A DNA stretch of 64,000 nucleotides. Origin: an uncultured Cohaesibacter sp. (GTDB lineage Bacteria; Pseudomonadota; Alphaproteobacteria; Rhizobiales; Cohaesibacteraceae). How positions within the stretch are numbered: the stretch's first letter is position 1; each line of letters starts with the position of its first letter. The position numbers and the translations under genes were made by a program. The stretch spans positions 2,666,001 to 2,730,000 of the forward strand of contig NZ_OY782507.1 of assembly GCF_963677725.1 (NCBI RefSeq), written 5' to 3'. The notes beneath the pieces were generated by a model. The model did no database searches. It was not told the origin of the DNA and saw only the letters and a program-made list of their open reading frames with translations. Shown here one piece after another: positions 1 through 9,805 of the stretch.

Positions 1-475
1 CCTGTTCTCCAACCCGGGCCATATAGCGTCCAACCTGCTCAGGACTCAGAGGCCGCATGGTCAGGGTGGCAGTGGAGACGTGACGCCACAATGTTTCCCC
101 ATCTTTCACACAGGCCACTGCCGAATGGAGCTGATGGCTTTTACCCGCCATTTCAAGAAGTTGGGCACGGGCTGCAGCATCATTTTCCGGTTTGTTAAAT
201 CGCTTCTCGCCAATGCCGAGCGTCTGATCCGCCCCGATGACCAAAGCACCGGGATTGCGGCTCGACACATCCATCGCCTTCACCTCGGCAAGCAATTCGC
301 CAATGTCCTGAGCGCTGCCACCGGCCTCGATAAGAGGTTGTTCGGCGGCCCGTTCGTCAATCTGAGCGGTCTCACACGCAAAAGTCAGGCCAGCATTGGA
401 CAAAAGGGTGGCCCGGGACTGGCTTTTGGAGGCCAGAATCAAAGGAGGCATCGAATTGGTCAAAAGGGTGGTCAT
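1..475 (-). CDS. maf: Maf family nucleotide pyrophosphatase (3' end outside window)
   Basis: Maf proteins hydrolyse non-canonical or ordinary nucleoside triphosphates to monophosphates and are linked to septum control and nucleotide-pool cleaning. About 158 residues are visible, read leftwards and still open at base 1. The N-terminal LILASKSQSR matches the family signature (LASxSxxR), and GADQTL is the conserved substrate loop. The first ATG is at 475-473; an in-frame ATG lies at codon 9 and neither has a strong ribosome-binding site. In many Rhizobiales a pyruvate-phosphate-dikinase regulator (DUF299) sits between maf and hemE. Here maf is separated from hemE only by the candidate origin. 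Family assignment is firm; substrate is not known. Confidence 0.9.
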   Translation of the reverse strand, partial: MTTLLTNSMPPLILASKSQSRATLLSNAGLTFACETAQIDERAAEQPLIEAGGSAQDIGELLAEVKAMDVSSRNPGALVIGADQTLGIGEKRFNKPENDAAARAQLLEMAGKSHQLHSAVACVKDGETLWRHVSTATLTMRPLSPEQVGRYMARVGEQ

Positions 476-649
476 CAAAGGGATCCCGTATGTGAAAAGC
501 ACTTTATCACTTTTTAGAGCAAAGAAAGCGGAAGGGAAACTGTTGATGAGGGCTGGACTCGTGGATTCTTCTCACAGATTCAAAAGGATCAATTTGTTTC
601 AAAATCGAACGATCTGCCTTATCGGCTCTGGTTATCAACGGCGCGAAAA

Positions 650-664
650 TTAACGGTTGGTTAA
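650..664. promoter_or_regulatory. CtrA-type box 1 (TTAACGGTTGGTTAA)
   Basis: Exact TTAA-N7-TTAA in the candidate origin. CtrA, the alphaproteobacterial cell-cycle regulator, binds this spacing and represses initiation in Caulobacter. Binding here is inferred. Confidence 0.6.
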
Positions 665-962
665 GAGTGATTCTGTGCAGATTCTGCTTGCCAGCTTCTG
701 CCAAAATCGCACTTTTTGCGGCTCTGGGTGGGTTATGCCCAAGGCTCAAAAGTGCGGGATAAGGATTTCTACAATCAGATTTTCGGGCTGATTTCTGTCA
801 CTTTTTTGTCGTGATTGGGTGGTATGTTTGAGTTCGGTGGCTGATTCTTCCCCAAGCCGAATGGGCCTCAGGGGACAAAGTTGGGTGAATCCGGCGTTTT
901 AAGTTTTTCTTCACTTTTCCCAAAGCGCCATCCCCAAATGCATTTGCGCAGCGTCGCTTTCG

Positions 963-977
963 TTAACCATGTATTAA
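963..977. promoter_or_regulatory. CtrA-type box 2 (TTAACCATGTATTAA)
   Basis: Exact TTAA-N7-TTAA whose left half, TTAACCAT, matches the strongest Caulobacter CtrA half-site. It lies six bases from box 3, so the two could bind cooperatively. Confidence 0.7.
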
Positions 978-983
978 CTTAGG

Positions 984-998
984 TTAACAAACAATTAA
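984..998. promoter_or_regulatory. CtrA-type box 3 (TTAACAAACAATTAA)
   Basis: Third exact TTAA-N7-TTAA, in the most AT-rich part of the gap and overlapping the DnaA-like 9-mer at 996-1004. Competition between CtrA and DnaA at such overlaps is known from Caulobacter Cori; here it is inferred. Confidence 0.65.
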
Positions 999-1284
999 TA
1001 CACAAAGTGCGCAAAATTCGTTACCAGTTAATCCTCGCATAATTCAGTTTTGACATTGCTCCAGCTTTCTGGATTCCTTGGTCAAAATCTACTTTTCCCC
1101 GCTGTTCAATTTGCGGATAGAGGAGACTATGCCGAAATGGGAGAGGGTTTTCCAAGCGATCTGTGACTCAATTGTGGGCGAAAAAGATATCCCGCAATCC
1201 ACTGCCAATAAGAAGAAACAAATCTTAGAATCTAAGAATCTTTTTATAGGAAAAGCCGATTGAAAATGCTCAGATGAGATCCGG

Positions 1285-2349
1285 ATGAAGAGAGAGACGA
1301 AGACAGTGACCAAGACAATAACCAACCGGCGCCTGCTGAATGTTCTCAATGGGCAAACCGAGAAGACACCTCCAATCTGGCTCATGCGACAGGCAGGCCG
1401 TTATCTTCCCGAATATCTGGAAACAAGAGCGGAAGCAGGAAGCTTCCTCAATCTGTGTTACAATCCCGAATTGGCTACCGAAGTAACGTTGCAGCCGATC
1501 CGTCGGTTCGGATTTGATGCCTCCATCCTTTTCTCTGACATTCTGGTGGTTCCCGATGCATTGGGGCGTTCTGTTCGCTTTGTGCAAGGGGAAGGGCCGC
1601 AACTCGATCCGATCAGTGTTGAAGAGATCCATGATCTCGATCCTTCCAAGGTCCTCACGCAACTCGGGCCTGTCTTTGAGGCGGTTGAACGGATCCGGGC
1701 CAATCTGCCTGACGAGACCACCTTTCTTGGTTTTTGTGGTGCCCCATGGACCGTTGCCACTTATATGATTGCGGGTCATGGCACCCCGGATCAGGCGCCA
1801 GCGCGGTTGTTTGCGCGGCAGGAACCTGAAGCGTTTGCCAAATTGATCGATGTGCTGGTGGAAGCGTCCATTCTTTATTTGATCAAACAATTGCAGTCCG
1901 GCGCAGACGCTGTGCAGATTTTTGATAGTTGGGCGGGCGTGTTGGATGATGCTCTGTTCCTGTCAGCCAGTCAGGAGCCGATTGCCCGGATTGTGGCAGG
2001 GGTTCGGGCCGAAGTGCCTGATGCAAAAATCATTGGTTTTCCCAAAGGGGCCGGACTGCGTCTGCCGGGCTTTGTTGAAGCGACCGGCATCAATGCTGTC
2101 GGGCTTGACTGGACGGTGCCGCTGGATTGGGCGCGCGATGTGCTTCAAGACAAAGTGGCGTTGCAAGGCAATCTTGATCCGACCTTGCTGATCACGGGCG
2201 GCAAGGCGCTTGACGAGTCGATTGATCGGATTATGGAAGCCTGGAGTGACGGGCCGTTCATTTTCAATCTTGGACATGGCATTACCCCACAGGGCAATAT
2301 CGATCTGGTGCATCGGCTGATCGAGCGGGTTCGCTCTTACGCCGGATGA
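1285..2349 (+). CDS. hemE: Uroporphyrinogen decarboxylase
   Basis: HemE removes the four acetate carboxyls of uroporphyrinogen III to give coproporphyrinogen III, a cytoplasmic step of heme synthesis. The 354-residue protein carries signature 1 (MRQAGRY at 34-40), signature 2 (GFCGAPWT near 149) and the C-terminal NLGHGI segment near 328. Length is slightly over the usual ~345; the first ~13 residues ([13 protein letters not shown]) are weakly supported and a GTG at 1306 is an alternative start. It is the first gene to the right of the candidate origin and is followed by hemJ, so two heme genes sit at the origin. Confidence 0.97.
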   Translation: MKRETKTVTKTITNRRLLNVLNGQTEKTPPIWLMRQAGRYLPEYLETRAEAGSFLNLCYNPELATEVTLQPIRRFGFDASILFSDILVVPDALGRSVRFVQGEGPQLDPISVEEIHDLDPSKVLTQLGPVFEAVERIRANLPDETTFLGFCGAPWTVATYMIAGHGTPDQAPARLFARQEPEAFAKLIDVLVEASILYLIKQLQSGADAVQIFDSWAGVLDDALFLSASQEPIARIVAGVRAEVPDAKIIGFPKGAGLRLPGFVEATGINAVGLDWTVPLDWARDVLQDKVALQGNLDPTLLITGGKALDESIDRIMEAWSDGPFIFNLGHGITPQGNIDLVHRLIERVRSYAG

Positions 2350-2438
2350 CCTGATTGAAAGATCGGGAGAGCCGGGCACTTTTCCGGCTCTTTATCCTTA
2401 TTTTGCTTCTCTTCCACTTTTTCTTCCAAGAGGACCAC

Positions 2439-2888
2439 ATGGAATTCCTGACATTTCTGGATTACTCCTGGGCCAAGGCGCTGCATATTATTGCGATCAT
2501 TACCTGGATGGCAGGGATTTTCTATTTGCCGCGGCTGTTTGTCTATCACGCGATGACCGAAGTGGGCACCGATAAATCAGAGACTTACAAGATCATGGAG
2601 CGGCGCTTGCTCAAGGGGATCATGAATCCCTCGATGATTGCAGCATGGATTTTTGGTCTTTGGCTGGCTTTCCCCCATGAGATCTGGTCGATTGATACGA
2701 TCTGGCTGAATATCAAATTTGTTCTGGTAATCCTGATGACCATCTATCACATGATCTGCGCGCGCTATGTTCGGCTTTTTGCGGCCGACGCGAATCAACA
2801 TGGGCATGTCTTTTACCGCTATTTCAATGAAGTGCCGACTTTGCTGATGATTGGCATCGTCATATTGGCGGTCGTCAAACCCTTCTGA
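2439..2888 (+). CDS. hemJ: Protoporphyrinogen IX oxidase HemJ
   Basis: HemJ is the integral-membrane protoporphyrinogen oxidase used by many alphaproteobacteria in place of HemG or the flavoprotein HemY. The 149-residue product has four hydrophobic segments, with the conserved His in the first (WAKALHIIAIITWMAG, the family's histidine region) and MICARYVR in the third. I chose the ATG at 2439, which has AAGAGG five bases upstream; the frame is open further left from a TTG at 2355, but those residues do not resemble the family. It lies 89 bases after hemE, likely co-transcribed. No other protoporphyrinogen oxidase is seen in this window. Confidence 0.93.
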   Translation: MEFLTFLDYSWAKALHIIAIITWMAGIFYLPRLFVYHAMTEVGTDKSETYKIMERRLLKGIMNPSMIAAWIFGLWLAFPHEIWSIDTIWLNIKFVLVILMTIYHMICARYVRLFAADANQHGHVFYRYFNEVPTLLMIGIVILAVVKPF

Positions 2889-3035
2889 TATTCTTTTTTC
2901 GAAAAAACACGACAAATTTTTCGTGATTGGAGATGGAAACCCGCTTTCTGGCTGTAGAAGGTGGGTTTCTGGCGTTTTTGGCTTGCTCGCGCAATGCTAA
3001 GCCTGTATGTTCGCCGAAATCGTGACACAACGATA

Positions 3036-3100
3036 GTCTTGAAACCCATAACATCCTGTTGTTCAAGACAAACAAAACACAATCTCAATCCTGTGTTTTG
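3036..3100 (+). promoter_or_regulatory. Two perfect hairpins in the rho leader
   Basis: Two inverted repeats lie in tandem before rho: GTCTTGAA (3036-3043) with TTCAAGAC (3062-3069), and CAAAACACA (3073-3081) with TGTGTTTTG (3092-3100), the second followed by a pyrimidine-rich stretch. In E. coli, Rho autoregulates by attenuation in its leader; a similar role here is inference. Confidence 0.5.
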
Positions 3101-3153
3101 TCCTTTCCTTACAAATTTCCCCTTGGTTGCTTAGCTTTTAAGAGAGTTTCGCT

Positions 3154-4419
3154 ATGCGCGAAATGAAACTACAAGAACTCAAAAAAAAATCCCCCACGGA
3201 ACTTCTGAACTTTGCAGAAGAACTTGAGGTCGAAAATGCCAGTACCTTGCGAAAGCAAGAACTGCTTTTTGCGATCCTGAAACAGTTGGCAGAAAAAGAC
3301 ACCGACATTATCGGTGAAGGTGTCGTTGAAGTGTTGCAAGATGGCTTCGGCTTCTTGCGCTCTCCGGATGCCAACTATCTCCCTGGTCCGGACGACATTT
3401 ATATCTCGCCTTCGCAGATACGTCGTTTTTCCTTGCGCACCGGTGATACGGTCGAAGGCCATATTCGCAGCCCCAAAGAGGGCGAGCGGTATTTTGCGCT
3501 TTTGAAGGTCAATACGGTGAATTTCGAGGATCCGGACAAAGCCCGTCACAAGGTGCATTTCGATAATCTGACGCCATTGCATCCGGATGAACGGTTCCTG
3601 CTGGAATCGACTGATCCGGCCGGCAAGGATATGTCGAGCCGTGTGATCGATCTCGTAGCGCCGCTTGGCAAAGGTCAGCGCGCCCTGATCGTGGCACCGC
3701 CGCGCACGGGTAAAACCGTGTTGCTGCAGAATATCGCCAAGTCGATCACGGCCAACCATCCTGACAGTTGTTTGATCGTGCTTCTGATTGATGAACGTCC
3801 CGAAGAAGTGACGGACATGAAGCGCACGGTGAATGGCGAAGTCGTCTCTTCCACCTTTGACGAACCGGCCGCCCGCCATGTGCAGGTCGCTGAAATGGTG
3901 ATCGAGAAGGCAAAACGTCTGGTCGAACATGGCCGGGATGTTGTCATTTTGCTCGATTCCATTACCCGTCTGGGCCGAGCCTACAACACGGTTATTCCGT
4001 CTTCGGGTAAAGTTTTGACCGGTGGTGTTGATGCCAACGCCTTGCAGCGTCCAAAACGATTCTTCGGTGCGGCACGTAACATCGAGGAAGGCGGCTCTTT
4101 GACCATCATTGCGACCGCTTTGATCGATACGGGCAGCCGGATGGATGAAGTGATCTTTGAAGAATTCAAAGGCACGGGCAACGCCGAAATCGTGCTTGAT
4201 CGGAAGGTTTCCGACAAGCGTATCTTCCCTGCGATGGACATTCTCAAGTCCGGTACGCGTAAGGAAGAGCTCATGGTGGATCGCAAGGAACTTCAGAAGG
4301 TCTTTGTGTTGCGCCGTATTCTTGGAGCAATGAGCAATGTCGATGCGATCGAATTCCTGCTCGATAAGCTGCGCTCAACCAAGAATAATGCCGACTTCTT
4401 CGATACGATGAATACCTGA
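3154..4419 (+). CDS. rho: Transcription termination factor Rho
   Basis: Rho is the hexameric RNA-dependent ATPase/helicase that ends transcription at Rho-dependent sites. The 421-residue protein has an N-terminal helical Rho_N domain (residues 1-45, [14 protein letters not shown]), a cold-shock-like RNA-binding domain (about 50-125, GFGFLRS), Walker A (PPRTGKT near 183) and Walker B ([16 protein letters not shown] near 262). Length is typical. The ATG at 3154 is the natural family start. Its 265-base upstream gap contains two hairpins that may serve autoregulation. The downstream intrinsic terminator separates it from mnmE. Confidence 0.98.
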   Translation: MREMKLQELKKKSPTELLNFAEELEVENASTLRKQELLFAILKQLAEKDTDIIGEGVVEVLQDGFGFLRSPDANYLPGPDDIYISPSQIRRFSLRTGDTVEGHIRSPKEGERYFALLKVNTVNFEDPDKARHKVHFDNLTPLHPDERFLLESTDPAGKDMSSRVIDLVAPLGKGQRALIVAPPRTGKTVLLQNIAKSITANHPDSCLIVLLIDERPEEVTDMKRTVNGEVVSSTFDEPAARHVQVAEMVIEKAKRLVEHGRDVVILLDSITRLGRAYNTVIPSSGKVLTGGVDANALQRPKRFFGAARNIEEGGSLTIIATALIDTGSRMDEVIFEEFKGTGNAEIVLDRKVSDKRIFPAMDILKSGTRKEELMVDRKELQKVFVLRRILGAMSNVDAIEFLLDKLRSTKNNADFFDTMNT

Positions 4420-4473
4420 TCTGCAGCAGGCCCGGAAGGATTGGGCTTGCTCTTGATTGCAGGAACGATTAGA

Positions 4474-4508
4474 AAGCCGTCTGACACTTGTCAGGCGGCT
4501 TTTTCTTT
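4474..4508 (+). terminator. Intrinsic terminator after rho
   Basis: GCCGTCTGAC-acttg-TCAGGCGGC stem (one wobble pair) followed by TTTTTCTTT. It sits 55 bases past the rho stop and before mnmE. Confidence 0.85.
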
Positions 4509-4635
4509 GGCTGCCAAGCGGCCGAAGACTGGCGGGTTCGATCTGTTCGCAAATTATTGAATCGGATCAGAAATGGTCGCCCTTTCTCACCCATGAAGGC
4601 ATGGTCTGCGGCAAGCGGGCCTTGGGATCCATAGC

Positions 4636-5979
4636 ATGACACGTGATACCATCTTCGCTCTTTCCAGTGGCGCAGTTCCGGCAGGGGTTGCGGTTGTCCG
4701 TATTTCTGGACCAAGAGCGCGGGAGGTTATGAATTGCCTTGTCGATTCGGAACCGAAATCCCGCTTTGCAGCGCTGCGTTATATCACCAATCCGCATACG
4801 GGGGATGTGATCGATCAGGCTCTGGTTCTGTTTTTCCCCGGCGATAAGTCCTTTACGGGCGAAGAAGTGGTTGAGTTTCAGCTGCATGGGGGGAGGGCGA
4901 TCGTCAAAGCCATGCTGGATTTGCTCGGTTCGTTTGATCAATGCCGGATGGCGGAGGCAGGGGAATTTGCCCGCAGGGCGTTTGTGAATGGCAAGTTCGA
5001 TTTGACCGAGATTGAAGGCTTGGCCGACTTGATCTATGCGGAAACCGAGAATCAACGCAAACAGGCCATGCGTCAGGCAAGCGGGGCCCATCGCAGTGTG
5101 ATTGAAGGATGGCGCGAAACCCTGCTTTATGCGCGCAGCATGATTGAGGCGGAGTTGGATTTTTCCGACGAGGAAGATGTTCCAGGTGCCGTGTCTGATG
5201 TCATCTGGCCAAAATTACAAAAGCTGAAGGCCGAGATGGAACATCATCTGGCCAATGCGCATCGCGGTGAACGTCTGCGCGACGGTCTTACCGTGGTGTT
5301 GGCAGGTCATCCCAATGCGGGAAAATCATCTTTGCTCAACTGGTTCGCCAAGAGGGATGTGGCTATCGTCACCGAAGAAGCGGGCACAACGCGGGATTTG
5401 CTCGAATTGCATCTGGATATTGAAGGCTATCCCGTAACTTTGATCGACACGGCGGGATTGCGCGAATCAGACAATATTGTCGAGCGAGAAGGCATTCGTC
5501 GGGCGCTTGAACGCAGTGAGTATGCGGATCTGTTGATTGAAGTGGTCGATGCAAGCATTCCCGATGCGCGGGTTTCACTCAGTAGCCATGCTGAGCGAAT
5601 GATCCTGTTCAACAAACAGGATCGGATAGCGGATGCCCGCTCTGATCCGCAAGTGCCGGCAAGAGGCGAGGAAAATGCCTATTTTGTGTCGGTTAAGAGC
5701 GGCATAGGAATGGATTTCTTTTACGATTCGTTTGTGAAACAAATCGCAGATTTGTTTGATGGAGCGGAAAATATCCTAATCACTCGTAAACGCCATGAGG
5801 CATATTTGCGAGTCTGTGTGGATAATGTGGAAAAATCTCTTATCTACTCAGATTCACCACTCGAAATTCGATCTGAATATTTGCGTATGGCTGGGGATGA
5901 GCTGGGGAAAATCACTGGAAGAATTGACGTCGAAGATATGCTTGGCGTGATTTTTTCACAATTCTGTGTGGGTAAATAG
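4636..5979 (+). CDS. mnmE: tRNA modification GTPase MnmE
   Basis: MnmE works with MnmG to install carboxymethylaminomethyl (or aminomethyl) groups on U34 of tRNAs reading NNA/NNG codons. The 447-residue protein has the N-terminal folate-binding domain (MTRDTIFALSSGAVPAGVAV), an inserted G domain with G1 GHPNAGKSS near 224, GTTRD, and DTAGL near 271, and the essential C-terminal C-x-G-K (CVGK, 444-447). Length is normal. mnmG follows after a gap rich in parS sites, so the two partners are neighbours but probably not on one simple transcript. Confidence 0.97.
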   Translation: MTRDTIFALSSGAVPAGVAVVRISGPRAREVMNCLVDSEPKSRFAALRYITNPHTGDVIDQALVLFFPGDKSFTGEEVVEFQLHGGRAIVKAMLDLLGSFDQCRMAEAGEFARRAFVNGKFDLTEIEGLADLIYAETENQRKQAMRQASGAHRSVIEGWRETLLYARSMIEAELDFSDEEDVPGAVSDVIWPKLQKLKAEMEHHLANAHRGERLRDGLTVVLAGHPNAGKSSLLNWFAKRDVAIVTEEAGTTRDLLELHLDIEGYPVTLIDTAGLRESDNIVEREGIRRALERSEYADLLIEVVDASIPDARVSLSSHAERMILFNKQDRIADARSDPQVPARGEENAYFVSVKSGIGMDFFYDSFVKQIADLFDGAENILITRKRHEAYLRVCVDNVEKSLIYSDSPLEIRSEYLRMAGDELGKITGRIDVEDMLGVIFSQFCVGK

Positions 5980-5984
5980 TGGAT

Positions 5985-6000
5985 CGTTTCACGTGAAACA
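5985..6000. other. parS site 1 (CGTTTCACGTGAAACA)
   Basis: Matches the universal ParB target TGTTTCACGTGAAACA at 15 of 16 bases and has a fully symmetric core. It starts six bases after the mnmE stop codon. It is the only one of the six sites without a GANTC sequence. Confidence 0.9.
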
Positions 6001-6026
6001 GGTCGACTTGGATTTTTAATTGACAG

Positions 6027-6042
6027 TGTTTCACGTGAATCT
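6027..6042. other. parS site 2 (TGTTTCACGTGAATCT)
   Basis: Matches the universal parS at 14 of 16 bases. The right half reads GAATC instead of GAAAC, creating a GANTC methylation site. Confidence 0.85.
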
Positions 6043-6072
6043 TGGATTTTGCCGTTTTCTGCCTCCTGAGTC

Positions 6073-6088
6073 GGTTTCACGTGAATCT
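6073..6088. other. parS site 3 (GGTTTCACGTGAATCT)
   Basis: Same asymmetric core GTTTCACGTGAATC as sites 2, 4 and 5; this 16-mer is identical to the site inside rsmG. Confidence 0.85.
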
Positions 6089-6121
6089 GTCGATGTAACT
6101 TTTTTGAAATAAAGCTGGCAG

Positions 6122-6137
6122 CGTTTCACGTGAATCC
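6122..6137. other. parS site 4 (CGTTTCACGTGAATCC)
   Basis: Fourth copy in the mnmE-mnmG gap, again with a GAATC right half. Start-to-start spacings across the four sites are 42, 46 and 49 bases. Confidence 0.85.
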
Positions 6138-6356
6138 TGTATAAGGGCTTTAACAAAATTGGGTGTTCCAAGACTACCGGATTTTGGCTCTCCGTGGCGG
6201 TTGGTGCCTGATTGGGAGCTACTGTTTCCGGTGCGCTCAACTATATAGGGTGGAGTGTTAAAGAATCTCCTAACCTTCATGGAATGCATGCTTTATCGGA
6301 GTTTGATCCAAACAGGATGCGGCTCTCCGATTTTGATCTAGGGAAATGTGAGAAGA
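6138..6356. other. Remainder of mnmE-mnmG gap
   Basis: No gene is seen here. Together with the four parS sites the gap is 377 bases. It must carry the promoter for mnmG-rsmG-parA-parB, but no clear -35/-10 pair could be assigned. Confidence 0.5.
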
Positions 6357-8207
<1,851 letters not shown>

Positions 8208-8217
8208 GAGGGCGTAA

Positions 8218-8898
8218 ATGACGGATATGGCAAAGAGCGACGAACAACAAGGCCAGGCGTTGATATCGGACATTCTGTCGGTTTCACGTGAATCTTTCCA
8301 CAAGCTGGGGATATATGTCTCGCTTGTGCGGAAATGGCAGCCGGCGCAAAATCTCGTTGCGCCAAAGACACTTGGCGAGATCTGGGTTCGTCATGTCGCC
8401 GATAGTGCACAGATATTCGCAAATTATCCCCAAGCCCGCCACTGGGTGGATATGGGGTCCGGGGCTGGATTTCCAGGCTTGGTTACGGCCATTTTGCTCG
8501 ACGATCTTGGTGAAGACTATTCCGTCCAAATGATCGAGAGCAATGGGCGCAAGGCGGCTTTTCTGCGCACAGTGGCGCGGGAATTGTCGCTCAATGTTAC
8601 GGTTCACAATGATCGAATCGAAAACGTTCTGGATGGGTGGGACAAGCCGATTGATGCCTTCAGTGCCCGCGCGCTGACGTCCTTCTCTAATTTGTGCGCC
8701 TTTGTCCGTCCTTATTTGTCGGAAGGATGTGTTGGCGTTTTCCACAAAGGGCGGGACTTCGAGCGGGAATTGGAAGAGGTCAGTGTCGACTGGGACGTAG
8801 ATCTGATACAAAAAACGAGCAGAACGGATCCGGATGCGCGGATCGTCATTCTGCAAAATTTGTCATCCAAAACGCATAGTGACGCAGATGCAAAGTGA
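8218..8898 (+). CDS. rsmG: 16S rRNA (guanine527-N7)-methyltransferase RsmG (GidB)
   Basis: RsmG methylates G527 of 16S rRNA using S-adenosylmethionine; its loss gives low-level streptomycin resistance in other bacteria. The 226-residue protein has the SAM-binding loop VDMGSGAGFPGLV near residue 77 and the family's FSARAL segment. The ATG at 8218 follows GAGAGGG in the short gap after mnmG. Codons for residues 21-26 (S-V-S-R-E-S) also spell a parS site at 8280-8295, so this stretch is probably under double constraint. parA follows after 9 bases. Confidence 0.96.
   Translation: MTDMAKSDEQQGQALISDILSVSRESFHKLGIYVSLVRKWQPAQNLVAPKTLGEIWVRHVADSAQIFANYPQARHWVDMGSGAGFPGLVTAILLDDLGEDYSVQMIESNGRKAAFLRTVARELSLNVTVHNDRIENVLDGWDKPIDAFSARALTSFSNLCAFVRPYLSEGCVGVFHKGRDFERELEEVSVDWDVDLIQKTSRTDPDARIVILQNLSSKTHSDADAK
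8280..8295. other. parS site 5 inside rsmG (GGTTTCACGTGAATCT)
   Basis: Intragenic copy, identical in all 16 bases to site 3 and carrying GAATC. It lies about 630 bases upstream of parA. Confidence 0.85.
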
Positions 8899-8907
8899 GG
8901 CTACTTT

Positions 8908-9738
8908 ATGAGTTCACTGCCGGAATCTCCTCGCGTTCTGACCCTTGCCAATCAGAAGGGCGGTGTTGGGAAAACCACGACAGCCATCAATCTTGGAACC
9001 GCATTGGCGGCGATTGGCGAGACTGTTCTCATTGTTGACGTTGATCCGCAAGGCAACGCCAGCACCGGCCTCGGCATTGATCGTCAGGCGCGTAGCGTCT
9101 CTACCGCCGAGTTGCTGTTGAATGAAGCGACTCTGTTGGAAGCTGCCATACCGACCGCGGTGCCGCGTTTGTCGGTTGCTGCCTCGACAATGGATCTGCT
9201 CGGTCTGGAACAGGAGATTTCCGGTTCCAGTGATCGCGCCTTCCGACTGCGCAAGGTATTGCAAAAACACGGAGAATTGGGCGATCAGATTCCGGAAGAC
9301 AAGCGCTTTACCTACGTGTTGATCGATTGCCCACCATCCCTGAACCTTCTGACCATTAACGCGATGGCTGCAGCCCATTCCATTCTGGTGCCGCTGCAAT
9401 GCGAGTTTTTTGCCTTGGAAGGTTTGACCCAGTTGATTCAGACGGTCAATCAGGTGAAGGGGGCGCTCAATCCTGATCTGTCTATTCATGGCATCGTGAT
9501 GACCATGTATGATAGCCGCAACAATCTGTCGAATCAGGTTGTCGAGGATGTGCGTGAGCATATGGGTGACAAGGTGTATGACACCATTATCCCGCGGAAC
9601 GTTCGGGTGTCCGAGGCCCCATCCTACGGCAAGCCGGCTTTGCTTTATGATTTGAAATGCTCCGGCAGTCAGGCTTATCTCAAGCTGGCTTCGGAGATCA
9701 TTCAGCGCGAGAAAAAACTGCGCAACAAGGCGGCCTGA
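8908..9738 (+). CDS. parA: Chromosome partitioning ATPase ParA (Soj)
   Basis: ParA binds DNA non-specifically in its ATP dimer form and moves the ParB-parS complex. The 276-residue protein has the deviant Walker A motif (KGGVGKTTTA starting at residue 17), the DVDPQGNAST Walker A' segment and VLIDCPPSLNLL Walker B. It lacks the N-terminal helix-turn-helix of plasmid type Ia ParA, so it is a chromosomal Soj-type protein. It sits between rsmG and parB, next to the candidate origin and parS cluster. Confidence 0.97.
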   Translation: MSSLPESPRVLTLANQKGGVGKTTTAINLGTALAAIGETVLIVDVDPQGNASTGLGIDRQARSVSTAELLLNEATLLEAAIPTAVPRLSVAASTMDLLGLEQEISGSSDRAFRLRKVLQKHGELGDQIPEDKRFTYVLIDCPPSLNLLTINAMAAAHSILVPLQCEFFALEGLTQLIQTVNQVKGALNPDLSIHGIVMTMYDSRNNLSNQVVEDVREHMGDKVYDTIIPRNVRVSEAPSYGKPALLYDLKCSGSQAYLKLASEIIQREKKLRNKAA

Positions 9739-9805
9739 GGCGGTCGCCCATTTTGGTGGAAGAAGGGTCCGGGACGGGTCAGAGGTCAGTTGACGCCCGG
9801 CGGGA

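Larger units (their letters stand above)
476..1284. other. Candidate chromosomal replication origin (oriC/Cori-like)
   Basis: This is an 809-base, AT-rich, largely gene-free gap next to hemE, where the origin lies in Caulobacter, Rickettsia and Rhizobiales. It contains three exact TTAA-N7-TTAA (CtrA-type) sites and eleven GANTC sites (starting at 556, 564, 577, 669, 680, 843, 887, 1072, 1165, 1228, 1236); about three would be expected by chance. No perfect TTATCCACA box is present. The best DnaA-like 9-mers match 7 of 9 (TTATCAACG at 632, TTATGCCCA at 733, TAATACACA at 996). The nearby parAB and parS cluster supports the call. A 44-codon frame at 1129-1263 with AGGAG before its ATG is not convincing as a gene. 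The origin call is inference from position and motifs. Confidence 0.7.

Noticed and set aside
1129-1263. A 44-codon frame inside the candidate origin with AGGAG just before its ATG.
   Set aside because: Spacing is only three bases, no similarity is recognised, and it overlaps three GANTC sites in a region expected to be non-coding. Kept as a note in the origin entry.
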